From the NCBI GenBank assembly GCA_011634665.1, contig WAEK01000008.1, forward strand, positions 365,501 to 429,500: 64,000 nucleotides of DNA, written 5' to 3'. The position numbers were made by a program, and so were the translations under genes. This DNA is from Mortierella sp. BCC40632. Taxonomy: Eukaryota > Mortierellomycota > Mortierellomycetes > Mortierellales > Mortierellaceae. Under the pieces are notes generated by a model. It searched no databases. It saw nothing but the letters and a program-made list of their open reading frames with translations, and had not been told where the DNA came from. This document shows, piece by piece, positions 44,060 to 57,702 of the stretch. Positions within the stretch are counted from its first letter, which is position 1. The number at the start of each line of letters is the position of its first letter.

Positions 44060-47000
44060 CCTTTCTTTATCTCTTTCACTTCCTTCGCCCGCTTCACCCG
44101 CTTCTCCTCGCCTACCGCTGCCCGTCGCTTCCTCCTTGTCCTCAACGGCGGACACTGAACTGGGCTTTCCATTGGCCCTGTCCCCTGTCTCTCCTTCTCT
44201 CCTGGATGGAGGTTGTGTGCTGAGCTTTTGCGGCAACGACAGGGAACAAACTCGCACACGCACACGCACAGAGTTCAAACGTGGAATCTTAAAAAGATAT
44301 CGGCGCCAAACTCATCAACAACTCCCAGAGGTCTCCTCACCTCGAATCGGTCCTCTCCTCTTCATGAGTACAGAGTGCGCCTTTTACCTTTACTTTTTCT
44401 TCCCTTTTCTTTTTTGCTTGGCAAGAAGGAATGACATGGAAGAAAGACATTGAACACACCACCGATATGCCCAGACAATATATATAGGCAGGAGTCATAA
44501 TGCGTGTCACCGTGCGAGGCCAAGCTCATTGGCACTGCGACATTGTTGTGTTGTGCAATCCGTTCGTTGGGCATTGGGCTTCAAAAGAGCTGTTTTTGAG
44601 CAGTGGTGGTAACCTATTGCATAGGGGAGCGAGAGGCAAAAAAAAGAAAAAAAAAAAGAAGAGGAGGTGTGGTATTGTGGGTGACATGAACAGTGTGGAC
44701 ACATGTGTTCTCCTTGTAGATTGGACGCGAGGGTCAAGGACCATTGCGATCCATCGTCTGAGCACCTGAGAGACCATGCCTTCATTGCCGCTATCTCTTT
44801 CTTTCTTTCTTTTCTTTTCTTTTCTTTCGTTCTTTCTCTTTCTCTCTTTTCTCATTCTCATTCTCATATCATTACATGTCATCTCTTCCTCATTCTCTAT
44901 CCCATTATCTTTGTCTTTTCTATCTGCTTCTCTCTCTCTCTCTCACTCTCACACATACACTCTCTAATATACATCTCCTCTTCTCTCTTTCAATCGACGT
45001 CTATCTCAACCGGGATGGATTATTTCTACATCTCAGAGCAAGAGCGACTAGAGGAGGATCAGCGACCGATTGTCAGCGAGCTGCAGCGCGAGGTAAGCAG
45101 GCGACCAATCCTGACCCCACATCCCGGACATTCCCCACACCCCTCTCCCGCCTTCTTTTCCTTCTCTTCTTTCACCTCCTCTCTCCGACTGCGGTTCTGT
45201 TCTTCTTGCAGGTGACGGGATCACTTTCTATCCGCCCGTCCGAGGCCGCACCATGACCGAATGATTTCCATGTGTGTGTGTGTGTGTGTCTGCTTGCTTC
45301 CGTAGGACTAGCAAAGGAGAGCGACCAACAGATACGAAGGACCTCGGCGGAGGGAAAAAGGGGCAGGTGGGGAGGAGCAGGTGGGCAGTGAGCGTGCGAA
45401 TGAGAGAGAGAGTGTGTGGGTGAGTGAGAAAGAAAACGAAGGAAGGAAACGGTGGTCGTTTCGCCCTGGCAAAAGGAGCCTTAACGGTATTGTGTGCCGT
45501 ACACCTGAGGTGCGGGAGGACCATTCCTAGTGCCCGCTGGAAAAAAAAAAAAAGAAAAGCCTTGGGAAAAAGTATACAGGAGGGACTGGACGGCAACGGG
45601 TTGAACGACTCCTATCTACATCCCACAGGACTCGGTACACATGGTGTGTGCGGAGCTTGACATTAATTACCCAGAGCGGTCCTACTTGAGTGTTGTCCCG
45701 GCAATCACCCAAACTACAGTAACCACTGTTCATCCGAGGGCATGGTGCACACCACATATCTTTGAGAGATAACAGAGATCCAGGTCTCTCCTTCATTCAA
45801 TGCTCCTTGGTTTGGAAGATTCCCCACGGGCAGGACCGCCGTGAGGACAGGAACAGGACTGTGGGAGAGAACCTTGAAATGGCTCTCAGGGACACATATA
45901 AGGGCCCAGCGAGGCAAAAGGGATTGATCTGCTGGAGAACAAGACGGGCCCAGAAGAGTCATCGTCATTTCCTCTCCTGCGTCTGTCATACCTGCATGCT
46001 GAGAGCACGGGAAAAAATGTGAGTGTGTGAGAGAGTGAAAAGAGAGAGTGAGAGAGTGAGAAAGAGGGCATGGCGCAGAGGAGCATCTCTCAATGGCGGA
46101 GTGTGCCCAGAAAAAAAAATAAAAAAGAAAAAAAAAGGACGAGCATGCTGTAAGCGCAATGTGATGTGTTGGCACGGTCACCCCCAGCATTGCCATGACT
46201 GAGCATAAGTGCCGCTTGATAGGGGACGACGTGGGGAAACTAGGTAGTGTACCCCGCTTGGCGCATGCTCGAACCACACACCACATGGCCAGGAGAAGAA
46301 AGAGATAGAGATGCACACGCCAGCTGCATGTCCATAGACCGCGCATATCACATATGAACATGCTTAATGCCCCGACGCTCTTCTGGACAGTCTTCTCCAA
46401 CCCCTGCGTCTTGTTATGCATTGGTGCATCCAGTTTTGTGTGTGTAGGGGTTTCCTTGGCTCGACCGTGTTTGTCCATTGAAGACGTGTGTCACGATTCT
46501 CTTTCTACTATTCACGACCATGGACTGATTGTACTCATCAAATGACAACGGTCACGGGTTCTTTCACCCTTTATTAGCTGCGGGCCGCGATGCAGGAGAT
46601 CGAAATGTTGGCCAAGACGAGTCGCGACCTCGCAAAGACAAACCAGGAGCTCGAGGAGGAGCGGATGATTGCCGTGAGCGATCAGGCGAGGACCGCGAAG
46701 AGGCTCTTGGTCATGACCAGCCAGCTTGATTACACTGAACAAAGGCTCTTTAGCCTAACCAAAGAATACGATGATGGCCAGAAAGACGCTGAACTACTTC
46801 GGATCGAGCGACTCCGACGCGAATCGCTCCAAGAACGCGAAGATGCTGGCCGGGTCAAGATCGAAACTCTCCGGGAAGAGCTGGAGGATGCACAGAGTTC
46901 GGAACGGATATTGCAACAAAAGTTCATCATGCTCCAGAGCAAGCATGAGACTTTGGTGAAGCGACATGACAATCTCAAACGACAACAACAAGAGCTGGAG

Positions 47001-50000
47001 CTTGCACGGGAAAGTCGAGAGGCTCTTGCTTGGCTCAAAGAGACAACAGATCGGCTTTGTTCGCCTTCACATACAGGTTCTGGTCAGAGTGGGCCACGAG
47101 AACGGTTCCCAAACGATTCGGGGGCAGACCAGACCTCACCCTCACCGTCTCCGCCCTATCCATCTTCTTTTATCGATCCACCTCTGGCCGCACAGAACCA
47201 ATTGATTTCGTTGATCAAAGAACTTGCAACGACCAACTCGACACTACGTTCTGAACTGAATGAATTCAAGGATCTATTACAGGATTCTCGGAATGAAGTA
47301 TTGGAACTTCGGACACAAGTCGAGGACTACGAACAGGGTCTCGCCTATGAACAGTGCTGTGATACGGGTTCGGAGATTGTCCATACACCACATCACAACT
47401 GGGGCCATCTGGGCATGTCCGCTGGCGGCGGTCTAGATGCAGCTAGTCATATTGGGACGCTAGGCTCGATCCCTGGATCACCTCCCGCTTTTATGACGGC
47501 ACCTCCCAGGTCTTCAAGGCACAACCATCACCTTCACATGTCAGGAGTTCGTGGAAATGTCTTTGGAGAGCTGGAGCGGCTCTATAGCCGGCGTCGTCAC
47601 CGCAGATCTTCATCATCTGCACCTAAACATAAACGACGACCAAGCTCAACTAGAAAGCACATGGATTATTCACATTCGCATTCAAGGGCTCAGTCTGTCT
47701 CGCATTCAACATCTAACCTTGCCATTGATACAAACCAGACCACAGCACTAGGATCCGTACCAGTGCCTATACCCGAAGCGAGGATGAGTCCTGCTCCAAC
47801 AGGAACCCAACCCCAGATCCCTGTCAGCTTGACAAGCGCACATGCAAGCCCTGGATCGATCGCAGGAAGGAGCAGACGGTCAATCTTTACGGATATCAAT
47901 AGTGACTCGAGTGGAGAGACATGGGAAGGGGATGATCATGATGTACTTACATCAGGTGTTACAGACTCTGAAAGCGAGCATGAATCACGGCTTGATACCG
48001 CAATTGAGAATGTAAGTCATTGTAGCGAGGATCTACTTTATAGTCTGAGCAACAGAAAATCGGGCGATTATACAAAGTCAACGACTAACTTGCCTCCCAC
48101 GGAAATCTATTGTAGGTGGAAATTGGAGAACCTGAACAGGGCCCATTGCAGATCAGCACGCCTGTTCTGGACAGACCTTTGTCAACCCCTGTGGATCAAG
48201 CACCTTTAGAAAAGACTGAAAGTGCCTCAATAATTGCTCCGCTTGATCAACCAACCGATATTACCGATCAAGATGCTGCTGACAGTAAACGGATGAGTAT
48301 CTTCTCACACCTGTCTGTGAACCAGCAGCAATCTGTTACCAATGATGGCCATGAACAGAGCAACACTGTCGAGGAACAAGGAGCAGTCGAGCCTAAGAAA
48401 ATATTTGTTGAGTCTATTCCGCCATTCGAGATTGCTGTCACTCATGCTCAGGAAGAGCCTGCCTTGGATGAACCTGATTTTTCGACAACACACCCACCTA
48501 GGAACCGACTTTCGCTCCACGAAAAGTCCATTTCGGATCAAGGACCAGCTAGCGCGCGCCAGCGCCGTCGACTTTCGGAGCCTCTTCATCATTTCCCAAG
48601 TGCCAGCGCAAGTCCTTCAATGATTATGGCCACTACACCTACAAAGAAACAGCGTCCTGGATCCATCTACAGTCTTAGACGAAATCGCCCTGTGATCGGC
48701 TCTCCGGATACACTCTTCTTGCATTCGAGCCATGTGCAAGGAAATAGTATCGGATATCTTGAACTTCAGAGATGCAAGAGTGCAGAATTGATGGAGCAGA
48801 TCCTCGCAGAACATCGCCAGCGTAGGATGGAGGCCTGGAGAGAGGGCGTTGTCGCAGCCTCAGTGAGCCAACAGCCTGCCACTCAAGCCGGAGGACCACG
48901 GATGGACCCAGACAATATCAGTATCCGATCCAAGGCTTCAAGGAGACGTGTGGCACTTGACCAAAGTATTACTGGAGCCAAGGAGACTCGAACTGCCCAG
49001 CCACTAGGCGAACTGAGCCTTCATGACAAGCAGTCAATGACTGGATCCACGGGAGTTGGACCTCTGGAAACACCGCCAGTTGGCGAAAGTAGTGCTCCAC
49101 TACCCATTGTGGTACTTGGATCAGATATCACCGCTGTACCCAATCCCCCAATGCTTGGCTTGGGCATCTCCTCAGTCGAGAGTAAACAAGAGACAGATCT
49201 GGTCCAGGATAGTGAACAAGCCCTCCATGGCAATGATTCGGACAAAGCGAGGACACCGTTGAGTATTAACACAAGTCGAGTGGATGCGGATAGTACGCTG
49301 AATGACAATGACAGTCTAAAGGTCATCGCGGCTGTAGCAAATCTGCCTTCAGCCAGGGCACAGAAACGTTTCAGTCAACGATCAATGAGATCCATCCGGT
49401 CTTCGTACCACATGCGGTCCCCCATTGTACGTTCCCCCATCTTGGGTCGTGACCGACGCTTCCCATCCGAGATGAGCACAGCCTCAGAGGCCTTCTCGTC
49501 TCGTCGCTACGAGTTGGAAGGAAGCCCATATCAGCTCTTGCACACGCTCTCAACGGATCTCTTGGAACGATTGAACCGATCAGACACTCGAGAGATGAAT
49601 CGTCGGTTGAAGCGGACTTTTGATATCCAGGCTCTCTCACAAATGTCCAACTCGGTCATTGAGAATGTCTTGACGGATGTCAACAATCTAGGAGAGCGCT
49701 TCCGATGGTTGGAGGCACAGGTCGGTGATCCAATGGATGAACTGATGGATCGAACAGGAGCCGGCATGGGAGTTGGAGGATTGGCAGGAATTAACACAGG
49801 CGCTGAAGCCACCGTCTCTGCGGCTGCAGCAGCCCTCGCAGAAGCTGGAGCCTCAGAATCGGAGGATGAGCAGGAACCCGAGGATGAGTGGAAGTTCTCT
49901 GTAGAAGAGTTTTTCCCTCTAGCACATGCAGTCCAAGAGATGCTCTCCGAGGTTGGCAAGTTGCGAATGACCATCAACGAACTCCAGTTGAGCTACGTCC

Positions 50001-52837
50001 AAAAAGTGGAACAGGACAGGATCAAGGCGGAAAAAGACTTTTTGCAAGGTGTCGGCTCGGATGAGGAACACTTTGCAAGCGAAGACGAGCTGGGACCCCT
50101 TCCCAAGACGGACCGAATTCTACCATCCCGAACGAAGAGTCTTGGAAAAAGTAAGCCAGAGCGACCGAGACTCTTGGAGACGGCGTCGACAGGAGTGTCA
50201 GGTTTCTTTAGCAAGGTCTTTGGCGTGAACACCCAAGGAACGACTGATGAACAGCAAAAGAGCGCTGCTGCACAAAAAGCTGCTGTCGGCCATGGCCAGT
50301 TCTCCAGGGATGCACCCAAAATCTCAAAGAGTAAATCGGGTCCTGCTATTGCCGAGACGACCAAGATCCAGACGCAGCCTTCCTGGGTTATGCCTTCGAA
50401 CAAGCCAGCGGAGCAAATAATTTCTGCAGCCTCTCCATCAAGGGCAATTCCGGTGAAAGCGGCCCAGCGATCATCGAGAGGTATTGGAATTCCTCCTTCT
50501 GTTGTTGCCACAGTGACAGCCTCCTCTTCCTTGGCAGCGATAAGGTCCATGTCCCCGGCTCGACCAGGTGTCCTCCCTGCTGTGGAATCAACAGCTTCAG
50601 TCATGGCAACAGCAGCGACATCTAGTTCATCCCAGTCGCGACCCCGAGCAATCGATATTCGCCTAGGTTCTGCAGAAAATGTACGTGGTGCTGGTATGGC
50701 ACGATCACCAGCCTCAGGATCTGCCTCGGCCTCTTCCTTGACCAATTCTGTGCAAGGGTTGTTTTCACGATCCTTTCCTCAGAGTCAACACGCTACGAGT
50801 CTACAGATGCCAACCAACCTGACCGCGGGTTCGTTCGCGTCCTCAAGTCTGGTACATGCGGACCGATCTATGGCAGGCCCATCGTCCTCACATGTGGAGG
50901 TACTCCAGGCGACCGAGGATGACCTGGAACAAATTGCAGCTGTAACTACTTCTCCATCTAGAACAAGAGATGCCGGGCTTCTGGCTTCTACAGTAGCTTC
51001 TTCAGAGTTACCCGAGTCTGTCGCCGGAGCGCCATCTTCTTCGACACAAGGTCAGAATCAGAGTCAGTTGCCCTTCCATCCCAACAAGAATCTGCGAACA
51101 ATTGATCTTAACCATCGAGGTAGTGGTCCAGCGCTCAATGTCGTGACAATATACCAAGAACAACATTGGAGTTCATCGTCCCCATCCCTGCCTGTGCCTG
51201 CTGCAGGACCCTCTAAGACCGAGGTAGTGATCGAATCGGCGACAGCGTCTGCGGCAGCTTCGATTACTTCGAGTGTCAGCAATGGGGGTGGAGGCGATCG
51301 ACGAGGAATGGTCGACAGCCCTGTCGAAGAAAGCCACCAGACATCGGCATTCCATCCGATAGGAACAGAGAATGTGGGTGGGGCGACCTCAACTGCTCTT
51401 AGTTCTTTGCATTCTCTAGTAGCCAAGCCAACCTTGATTGCTCGTTCCGGCCTTGCAGTCACCACACCTTCGACTTCAACCGTCTCCTCTCCAGTATCAA
51501 CAACGTCATGGTTTGATGCGCGCCGTACTTCTGGTGGAAATGCACCGACTACTGCTACTACCGCTATCGCAACCGCTACTTCAACGACTGGTACGGCTAC
51601 CACCGTGGACCCTGCACCATCTATTGCCGCTGCGTCTTCAGTAGCTTCCAAGACCATGTCTGAGAGTAGTAGTGGTAGCAAAACATTGGTCTTGGAGCGT
51701 GAGTCTATTTTCAACTTTTTCGGAGGAGGGACCTCTGAGGCTGGATCAAGCGCTGGGAATCATCCAGTAGAGACAGCTACCGGTACTCGGGAAGGGACTG
51801 CACCAATCGAGACCATGACCACACGATTCCAAAAGCTTCGAACACGATCCTCATTCCATAGTTTTGCTTCCGGGTCCTTGTCTACGGGATCTCTGACGCG
51901 AAGTCTGGGTAGGGCTGGAGGTCGAGATTCAGCTATTGCCTTTTTGAGAAGCGAGTCGCAAGCGACATCTGCTCTGGGGGCGTTGTTGCATTCTCAAAGC
52001 CTGGCAGCCTCCACGTCTACCTCTGCTTCAACTTTAGCCTCTGCTCCTGCTTCTGCCTCAATCTCGGCTTCGGCTTCGGCTTCTACTTCGGACTCGATGC
52101 TCTCTTCTTCACCTCAGCAAGAGTTTGTAAGTCATTCAGAGATAATGGCAGATGGCGACCAGAGCCACACCATCCTGACCCATTCAAGCGAACGCAGAGG
52201 CAGTGGCACGATCGACACGAGTACGAGTCAGAACGTCACCTCTATTGAGGCCGCAGATGGCATCAAAAGGGATCCTCGAGCGGAGCAAATGCAAATGCGA
52301 GGTGGAGGTTGGGTAGGTTCAAGTTCGACCACATTGCCGGCTAATCTGTCCCAAAAGGAAACCGTGGCCAGTACAGCTGTCGCCTATGTCGTTGCCCTGC
52401 CGGATTCGCAGGACGACCGGGATGGGCAAGGACAAACGCGACCCAAGGCTAAGCGGGCGGCCGTCTTTAATCGGGAACTGATCCGAGCCTCACAGAAACG
52501 GATCTTGGCCAACGCAACTCATCCACAAGAAACTAATTTCTACTCGCAACAACAACAACATCAACAACATTTTGTGGATCAGTCTACCCCTTCGCATCCG
52601 GTTCCACCTAAACCCTTTGAACCGGATCAGCGTCCACGACGAACACGCGCACTATCTGTGGATAGCTCTCAATCCCTGAATTTAGCTCAGGAGCAAGCGC
52701 AAGCGCAAGCACAGACACAAGCTCAGCAGGGACCATTGCGAGGCAATGAGTTTGCAGATCTTTGGCGTGTTGGTGCAGGTGTCAGTCGAGATCTCTGGCG
52801 TGGGTTAATCCGAAAGGTGGATGGTCGAGACAATTAA
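43865..52837 (+). CDS. Very large Ser-rich coiled-coil protein, function unknown
   Basis: Exons 43865..43991, 45037..45092, 46578..48011 and 48116..52837 join in phase to 2,112 residues. Residues about 45-235 are a long coiled coil (E-Q-E-R-L-E-E-D-Q, M-L-A-K-T-S-R-D-L-A-K-T-N-Q-E-L-E, L-R-R-E-S-L-Q-E-R-E). A second, I-K-E-L-A-T-T-N-S-T-L-R-S-E-L-N-E-F-K-D-L-L, is near 275-320. Two further predicted helical blocks are near 1000-1076 (L-S-T-D-L-L-E-R-L-N-R-S, F-D-I-Q-A-L-S-Q-M-S-N) and 1128-1181 (V-Q-E-M-L-S-E-V-G-K-L-R). The rest is Ser/Ala/Thr-rich and probably disordered. No catalytic domain or membrane segment was seen; a scaffold at the cytoskeleton or cell cortex is a guess. An alternative start exists: ATG 45015 reads straight into exon 2 (M-D-Y-F-Y-I-S-E-Q-E-R) and has its own TATA-like element within intron 1. 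Confidence 0.72.
44478..44486 (+). promoter_or_regulatory. TATA-like element inside intron 1 of the coiled-coil gene
   Basis: ATATATATA followed by GGCAGG, closely similar to the element upstream of the neighbouring membrane-protein gene. It may drive a shorter transcript starting translation at ATG 45015. Confidence 0.35.
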
Positions 52838-52917
52838 AAGAGGAAGAGGGTAACAAGGATGAGAGAATGGGGTCGTTGAACAGAATTATACCTTTTCTTT
52901 TCTTTTCTTTTCTTTTC

Positions 52918-52954
<37 letters not shown>

Positions 52955-53521
52955 TTCTCCTGTCATTATTTTTTTTATCTTTTTTTTTTTATATATTTAT
53001 ATACTCCACCATTCGCATACCATACCTTGTATCATATAACGTACACCTAGTATTCTTTCTTTTCCTTTTTCTTCTTCCTCCACTTCTCCACCCCCTATCC
53101 TACCCCCCCAATCCTCCAGCAGTGTAGATGTAAATTGAGTGTGTAATGAAAATTATGAGAGATGCAATCCCCCTCTCTTTCTTTCTTCCTTCTTTTTCTT
53201 TTCTTTTTCTCGGCACTTATTATCAGCGATGACAACTCATGTGAACTTTACTGGTGGGGGGTTTTGACCAGTGTTTGTTTGTTCAATGATGCAACAATCC
53301 TTCACTGGTTCCTTCTCACTCTACCAGTTCCAGCCACTAAATGTAGAGCATGATAGGTTGCATTGTAGGTAGAGAAGAACACACTACAACTATCTGGAAT
53401 ATCGAACCTGATCATTGTGGGGAAAATTAGCGTGGAATTTACACTATTGTAGAACCTAAACCGAGCCGGTGTTTAATTGGCTAAAACCGAATTCAACCAA
53501 ATTTGACCACCCCAGCGGGGG

Positions 53522-53554
<33 letters not shown>

Positions 53555-54842
53555 GTATGTGAACAGCTGTTTTTTCTCTGTGGTCGCTCAATGACATTAT
53601 CAAGTTCGCTATTCTGCACTGTTGACTCTTGCGTTGTGTCAAACCCATTTCGAATTCACACGTTGAGGTGCTCACGTCTTTCTCTCTTTTATTTTGTAGT
53701 TCTTGCAACGCTCTCTAGCTGTGCCGAGACTGAGCGTTTGAGAATCATCTAGTTGAACAAAAAAAAAGTGGGATTTTCGAGCATAGTCATTCTTTCTCGT
53801 GAGAGAAAAATGAAAGAAAGAAAGAAAGAAAGAAAAACGAAAGGATAAGTAGCACACGATCCTGTCGTTAACTCAGAGAGACAAGAGTCATTCATCTTTT
53901 TGAAGAAGAGGATATCATCATGAAAGAGTCGAGCTTTTTTAATAGCTTTACTTAGTGGGACATGTGTCTGAGAGAAAGGAGAGTTTGTAATGCTACACTC
54001 TCATTAATGGAAGAATCCTGAGCGGCTTACAACAATCACACATAGTCTAGTACCAGTATCCCTTTCTCTTCCCTCCCTCCTTCCCTCTCCTTCCACTGGT
54101 ATGGACCAGGTTCCAAATCTTTATCAAGATAGGCGGAGCTTTTACACTAGGCCCTTTTCCAGCCCTCTCTTCCTATCTCTCTTACTTCCACGCAGGTCTG
54201 TGAAAAAAAAAAATAGCTAGTTTCCATGTTCTTTCATTTGCTTTTGCCAGGTGTATCTGTAAGACGATTGAACTAAAGTTTGAAGGGTAGCATGATATAT
54301 ATGAAAATATGCAAGGTGACCTAGATATATGAAAGAGAGAGAGAGAGAGAGAAAGAAAAGAGAAAAAGAAAAAGAGAAAGGCCTAGCTACTTGGAGCGCA
54401 CACACGTCAATGTGAGGGTAAAAAGGAAAAAATGAATGAAAAGAACATGAAGAGTAGAGAATGCTATGCCACTAGAATTGTATGGAGACTTTTATGTGTT
54501 TTTTTTTTTGTTTTTGTTTTTGCTTTTTTTTTTTTTTTGTTTGTTTGTTTGTCGGGAAGGGTGTGGGATGGGTAGTTGGTCTTGTAAAATGTTTGGAGCC
54601 TTTGTGAACAATGAGTAGATATGCCAATGAGAGAGAAAAGAGATGAGAGAGAAAAAAAGAGAAAAGAGTGGGTAGCAGACAAAAAAGCATAGTGGACTGG
54701 AGTAAGAGAGGGGAAAAATGAAAAAAGACATTAGCTCGACCTGCTGCGCTCCAACAAAAAACAGATCCACTTGAAGGTATTCCGTGAGAAAAAAAGGGAG
54801 AAATTGGTTGCAACAGTGGTCGTCTTCAGGAAGCATTGCCCA
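52838..54842. other. Intergenic between convergent genes
   Basis: Starts with a (TTTTC)n repeat at 52892-52940 right after the coiled-coil stop, then T-rich DNA, a T run at 53521-53548, (AAAG)n near 53811-53835 and GA-rich DNA near 54335-54380. No coding region recognised on either strand. Confidence 0.45.
52892..52940. repeat. (TTTTC)n microsatellite
   Basis: About ten copies of the pentamer TTTTC. It is the complement of the (AAAAG)n repeat at 106-168, so the same motif recurs at both ends of the window. Confidence 0.9.
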
Positions 54843-56744
54843 TTAATAGTGCTGCTCAAACATGGCCGTCATGCTGTCTCTGCGGTCCAAGTAAGGTGGG
54901 ATGCCGCCATGGAGCTGGTTTCCAAGTCCACTCATCTGCTGTTGTTGGCTTGCTTGAGAGTTTCTCACACCCAAAGGATTCTTGGAAAAGCTTAAACGGA
55001 TGCCTCCTTTGACTGAATTGCTTAACATGTTGCCGTACATGTCATTTAGCGCTTGAGTTGCACACTCCACATTCTCAAACTCAACAAAGCACATCGGTCC
55101 ATTGGCCTTTGTGCGGAAGCACAGACGGCGGTATCCAACACAACGTGAGAACATTGCTCGGAGCTCATCTTCTGAAGTGTTCATCGGCAGGTTTCCGACA
55201 TAGAGCGTATTGCAAGGTGGGTTCTGATCACCGGGATTGATAGGTGTACGGTATCCAGGAGAATTAACACTCGGTGATGGCAGCGCTGTAGGAACCCCAA
55301 GACCAGCAGATGTCGCAGTGTTGATTGGAAGCCCCTGGAATCGAGCCAGATTGTTGCTGCTACCATTGGACAGATCGTCATTATTGAAGAGCGCACTGTT
55401 GAATCCACGCTCTGTATGGGCAGGAATGGACTTTGAAAGGAAACTCATGGTCGAAGTGGGGGTCTCTGGATCCATATCAAAGAAACTTTTACTGCTGTTG
55501 TAGCGCTGTGGGACAGGGTGACCATTAGAGATGACATTGTTGTTGGTCGAGAAAGAGCTAGGGACTGGAGTCGTAAAAGAGCTAGAAATCGAGCCAGCCA
55601 GGCCACCAATGTTGTTGCTGAAACTACCCATTGACAAAGGATCGATACTCCTGTTCAGCTCAAAAGCGCTCTGGCGGCCCAAGTAAGAGGACGACAGCTG
55701 TTCCGAGGACTGTTGCTGCTGTGTCTGCTGGAAGCGTCCACCAAACGACTCGGCAAAGCTTGGGTTGGGTGTGTAAATTTCTGCATAAACATCGTAGCTG
55801 CTACCATAGTCATTAGGAGAGAGGAGGTCGCTAGGCAGGGCAGGGCTACACGGGACGGAATGAAAGGCGTCATAGGCGGCAATGCTGACAAGACTGTTGC
55901 GATGCTGTTGCAGAGGATGGACAGATTTTTTGGTGGTATTGATGTTGACTGGGTGAGGACCAATGGGGGTCGGAGGAATGGAGGACGAGAGCGACAATGA
56001 GATGGTCGAGCCATTGGCCGTACTGAAGTTGCTAAAATTGCTAGTAGGTGTGGCGGTGCCAGCAGTGCTGTTCACAGCAGAGGTTGTGCCTGGGCCAGGG
56101 GAGACCACAAGCTCGGTGTTGGACAGGCCACGGCGGGTGTGGAGATTCTTCTTTGCCATCTCGGCCTTGAGCAAAGAGCCCTTCTCTGCATCAACTCTGC
56201 GTCCATTGAGCACATCCCGAGCATGGAGAGCTTCCTGATGGGAGCGGAACTTTGCGAATCCAATCTATAGAATCCAAGTTCAGTGTGGAGACGGAATGTG
56301 TTAGACCAATAAGAGCTTAAAACCAGGAACTAGTGTCTGGGATGGCTCTTGTGCCTTGCCCAACAAAACAATCTGGTAGCAGCTGTTTTTTTTTTTTTTT
56401 TTTTTTTTTTGGCCACAAGGAAAGTAAAAAAGGCATGTCTGCCTTTGTCTCCCGATCAAAAGATCTCACGCTCTCTTTAATCTTCCAGAGTCCCGTCCCC
56501 ACTCCCATCCCCACTCCCAGCATTGGGAATATCAAAAGAAAGTGGAGAAAGAAGCACAGCGGGACCGCGGCCAACAGGATAAAAAGCCGGTGATCGGGGT
56601 CCAGCACAGGTACTCACGAGTGCCCGTGCTCGAGCTTCCAAGGCTGTGTCAGTGTTGGAGTGTTGGTACAGCTTTTGCCCAGAGAGATGAAGGGACCCAC
56701 ACACACACTCTCTCTTTGACACATCACACACACACACACACACA

Positions 56745-56837
<93 letters not shown>

Positions 56838-57702
56838 CACGCACACACACACCACACATTCGCACAGAAACACGGAACACACGCAACGTGCCGCGAGGTG
56901 ACTAGACATGATTCGAGAAGAATAGACTTACAATCTGCTTGCGGGGATTAACTCCATTGACTCCAAGAGTCAGTGCATCGTCCTCTTGTTGGTCCTTGTG
57001 AGGAACTTTGAGTGTCGCAGCTTCAAAGCCTGGGGTGAAGACAAACATGTTTTGGAACTCCCGTTCCTGCATATCATCTGGGAAGCCAACCACAAAGATA
57101 GTCGTTATCTCCTCTTGGACGGTTCCAGGAGCACCATAACCGTAGATGCCCGAGGCAAGACTCGTCGAGGAAGAGCTGTTGCCAAGGTTCTGGGCAGCAA
57201 GACTCAGTCCACTCAAACCACCTGTCAGACTGCCGATGTGGACACTACCACCTCCAAAGGCTTTGATACCAGCGTTGGCAAAGTTCGACTTTGGAACGCT
57301 GGAGCTAAAGTAGTCAGTAAGCTCAAAGGGGTCGGAGATGCCTCCTTCGATGGCAGTCGTGGTGGCGTTGGAAGGATGGAGCCCATTGAGGATGTTGATG
57401 CCCTTGACAGCCGAGACCGAGTCATCGAGAAAGATGCTGTTGCTATTGCTATCAGCAAAGGAGACAATGTCAACCGAGTCAAGCGAGCGGTCAATAGAGT
57501 CGGTGGCGAGCTTTTGGTCCTTGAGACGGTCGGAAATAGAGTCGGGCGACTTTGAGGATGGCGAAAGATGGTGTGACGCTGGGGTGGTGATGGATGTGGA
57601 TGGAGATGAGAGCGTGGGCGAAGACGCAGCAGTAGGCGATGGGGAAGGTGAGGAAGAGCTCGAAGACGAGGCCGAGGCTGCAGCGGACTGAATCGCCATC
57701 AT
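54843..57702 (-). CDS. WHI3: Two-RRM RNA-binding protein, Whi3-like
   Basis: Exons 57702..56932 and 56264..54843 join in phase to 730 residues. RRM1 (about 199-300) has T-T-I-F-V-V-G-F-P and, after the intron, I-G-F-A-K-F. RRM2 (about 608-690) has [18 protein letters not shown], and the Whi3 signature [16 protein letters not shown]. In budding yeast Whi3 binds cyclin CLN3 mRNA, delays Start, and forms condensates through a polyQ region; in filamentous Ashbya it patterns nuclear cycles and polarity. Here the linker is Ser/Asn-rich with Q-Q-T-Q-Q-Q-Q and a second Q-run near the C-terminus. The intron cuts RRM1 between its RNP2 and RNP1 halves and holds the window's longest CA repeat. Intron retention would stop translation within about ten codons and remove RRM2. 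Confidence 0.87.
56722..56851. repeat. (CA)n microsatellite inside the Whi3-like intron
   Basis: About 118 bp of nearly perfect CA, read as (UG)n in the pre-mRNA of the minus-strand gene. It lies between the donor at 56931 and acceptor at 56265, together with a poly-T tract at 56385-56410. Confidence 0.95.

Noticed and set aside
49993..51714. Minus-strand frames of 216 and 250 codons
   Set aside because: Shadows of the Ser/Ala-rich exon of the coiled-coil gene; Val/Ala/Glu-biased with no domain.
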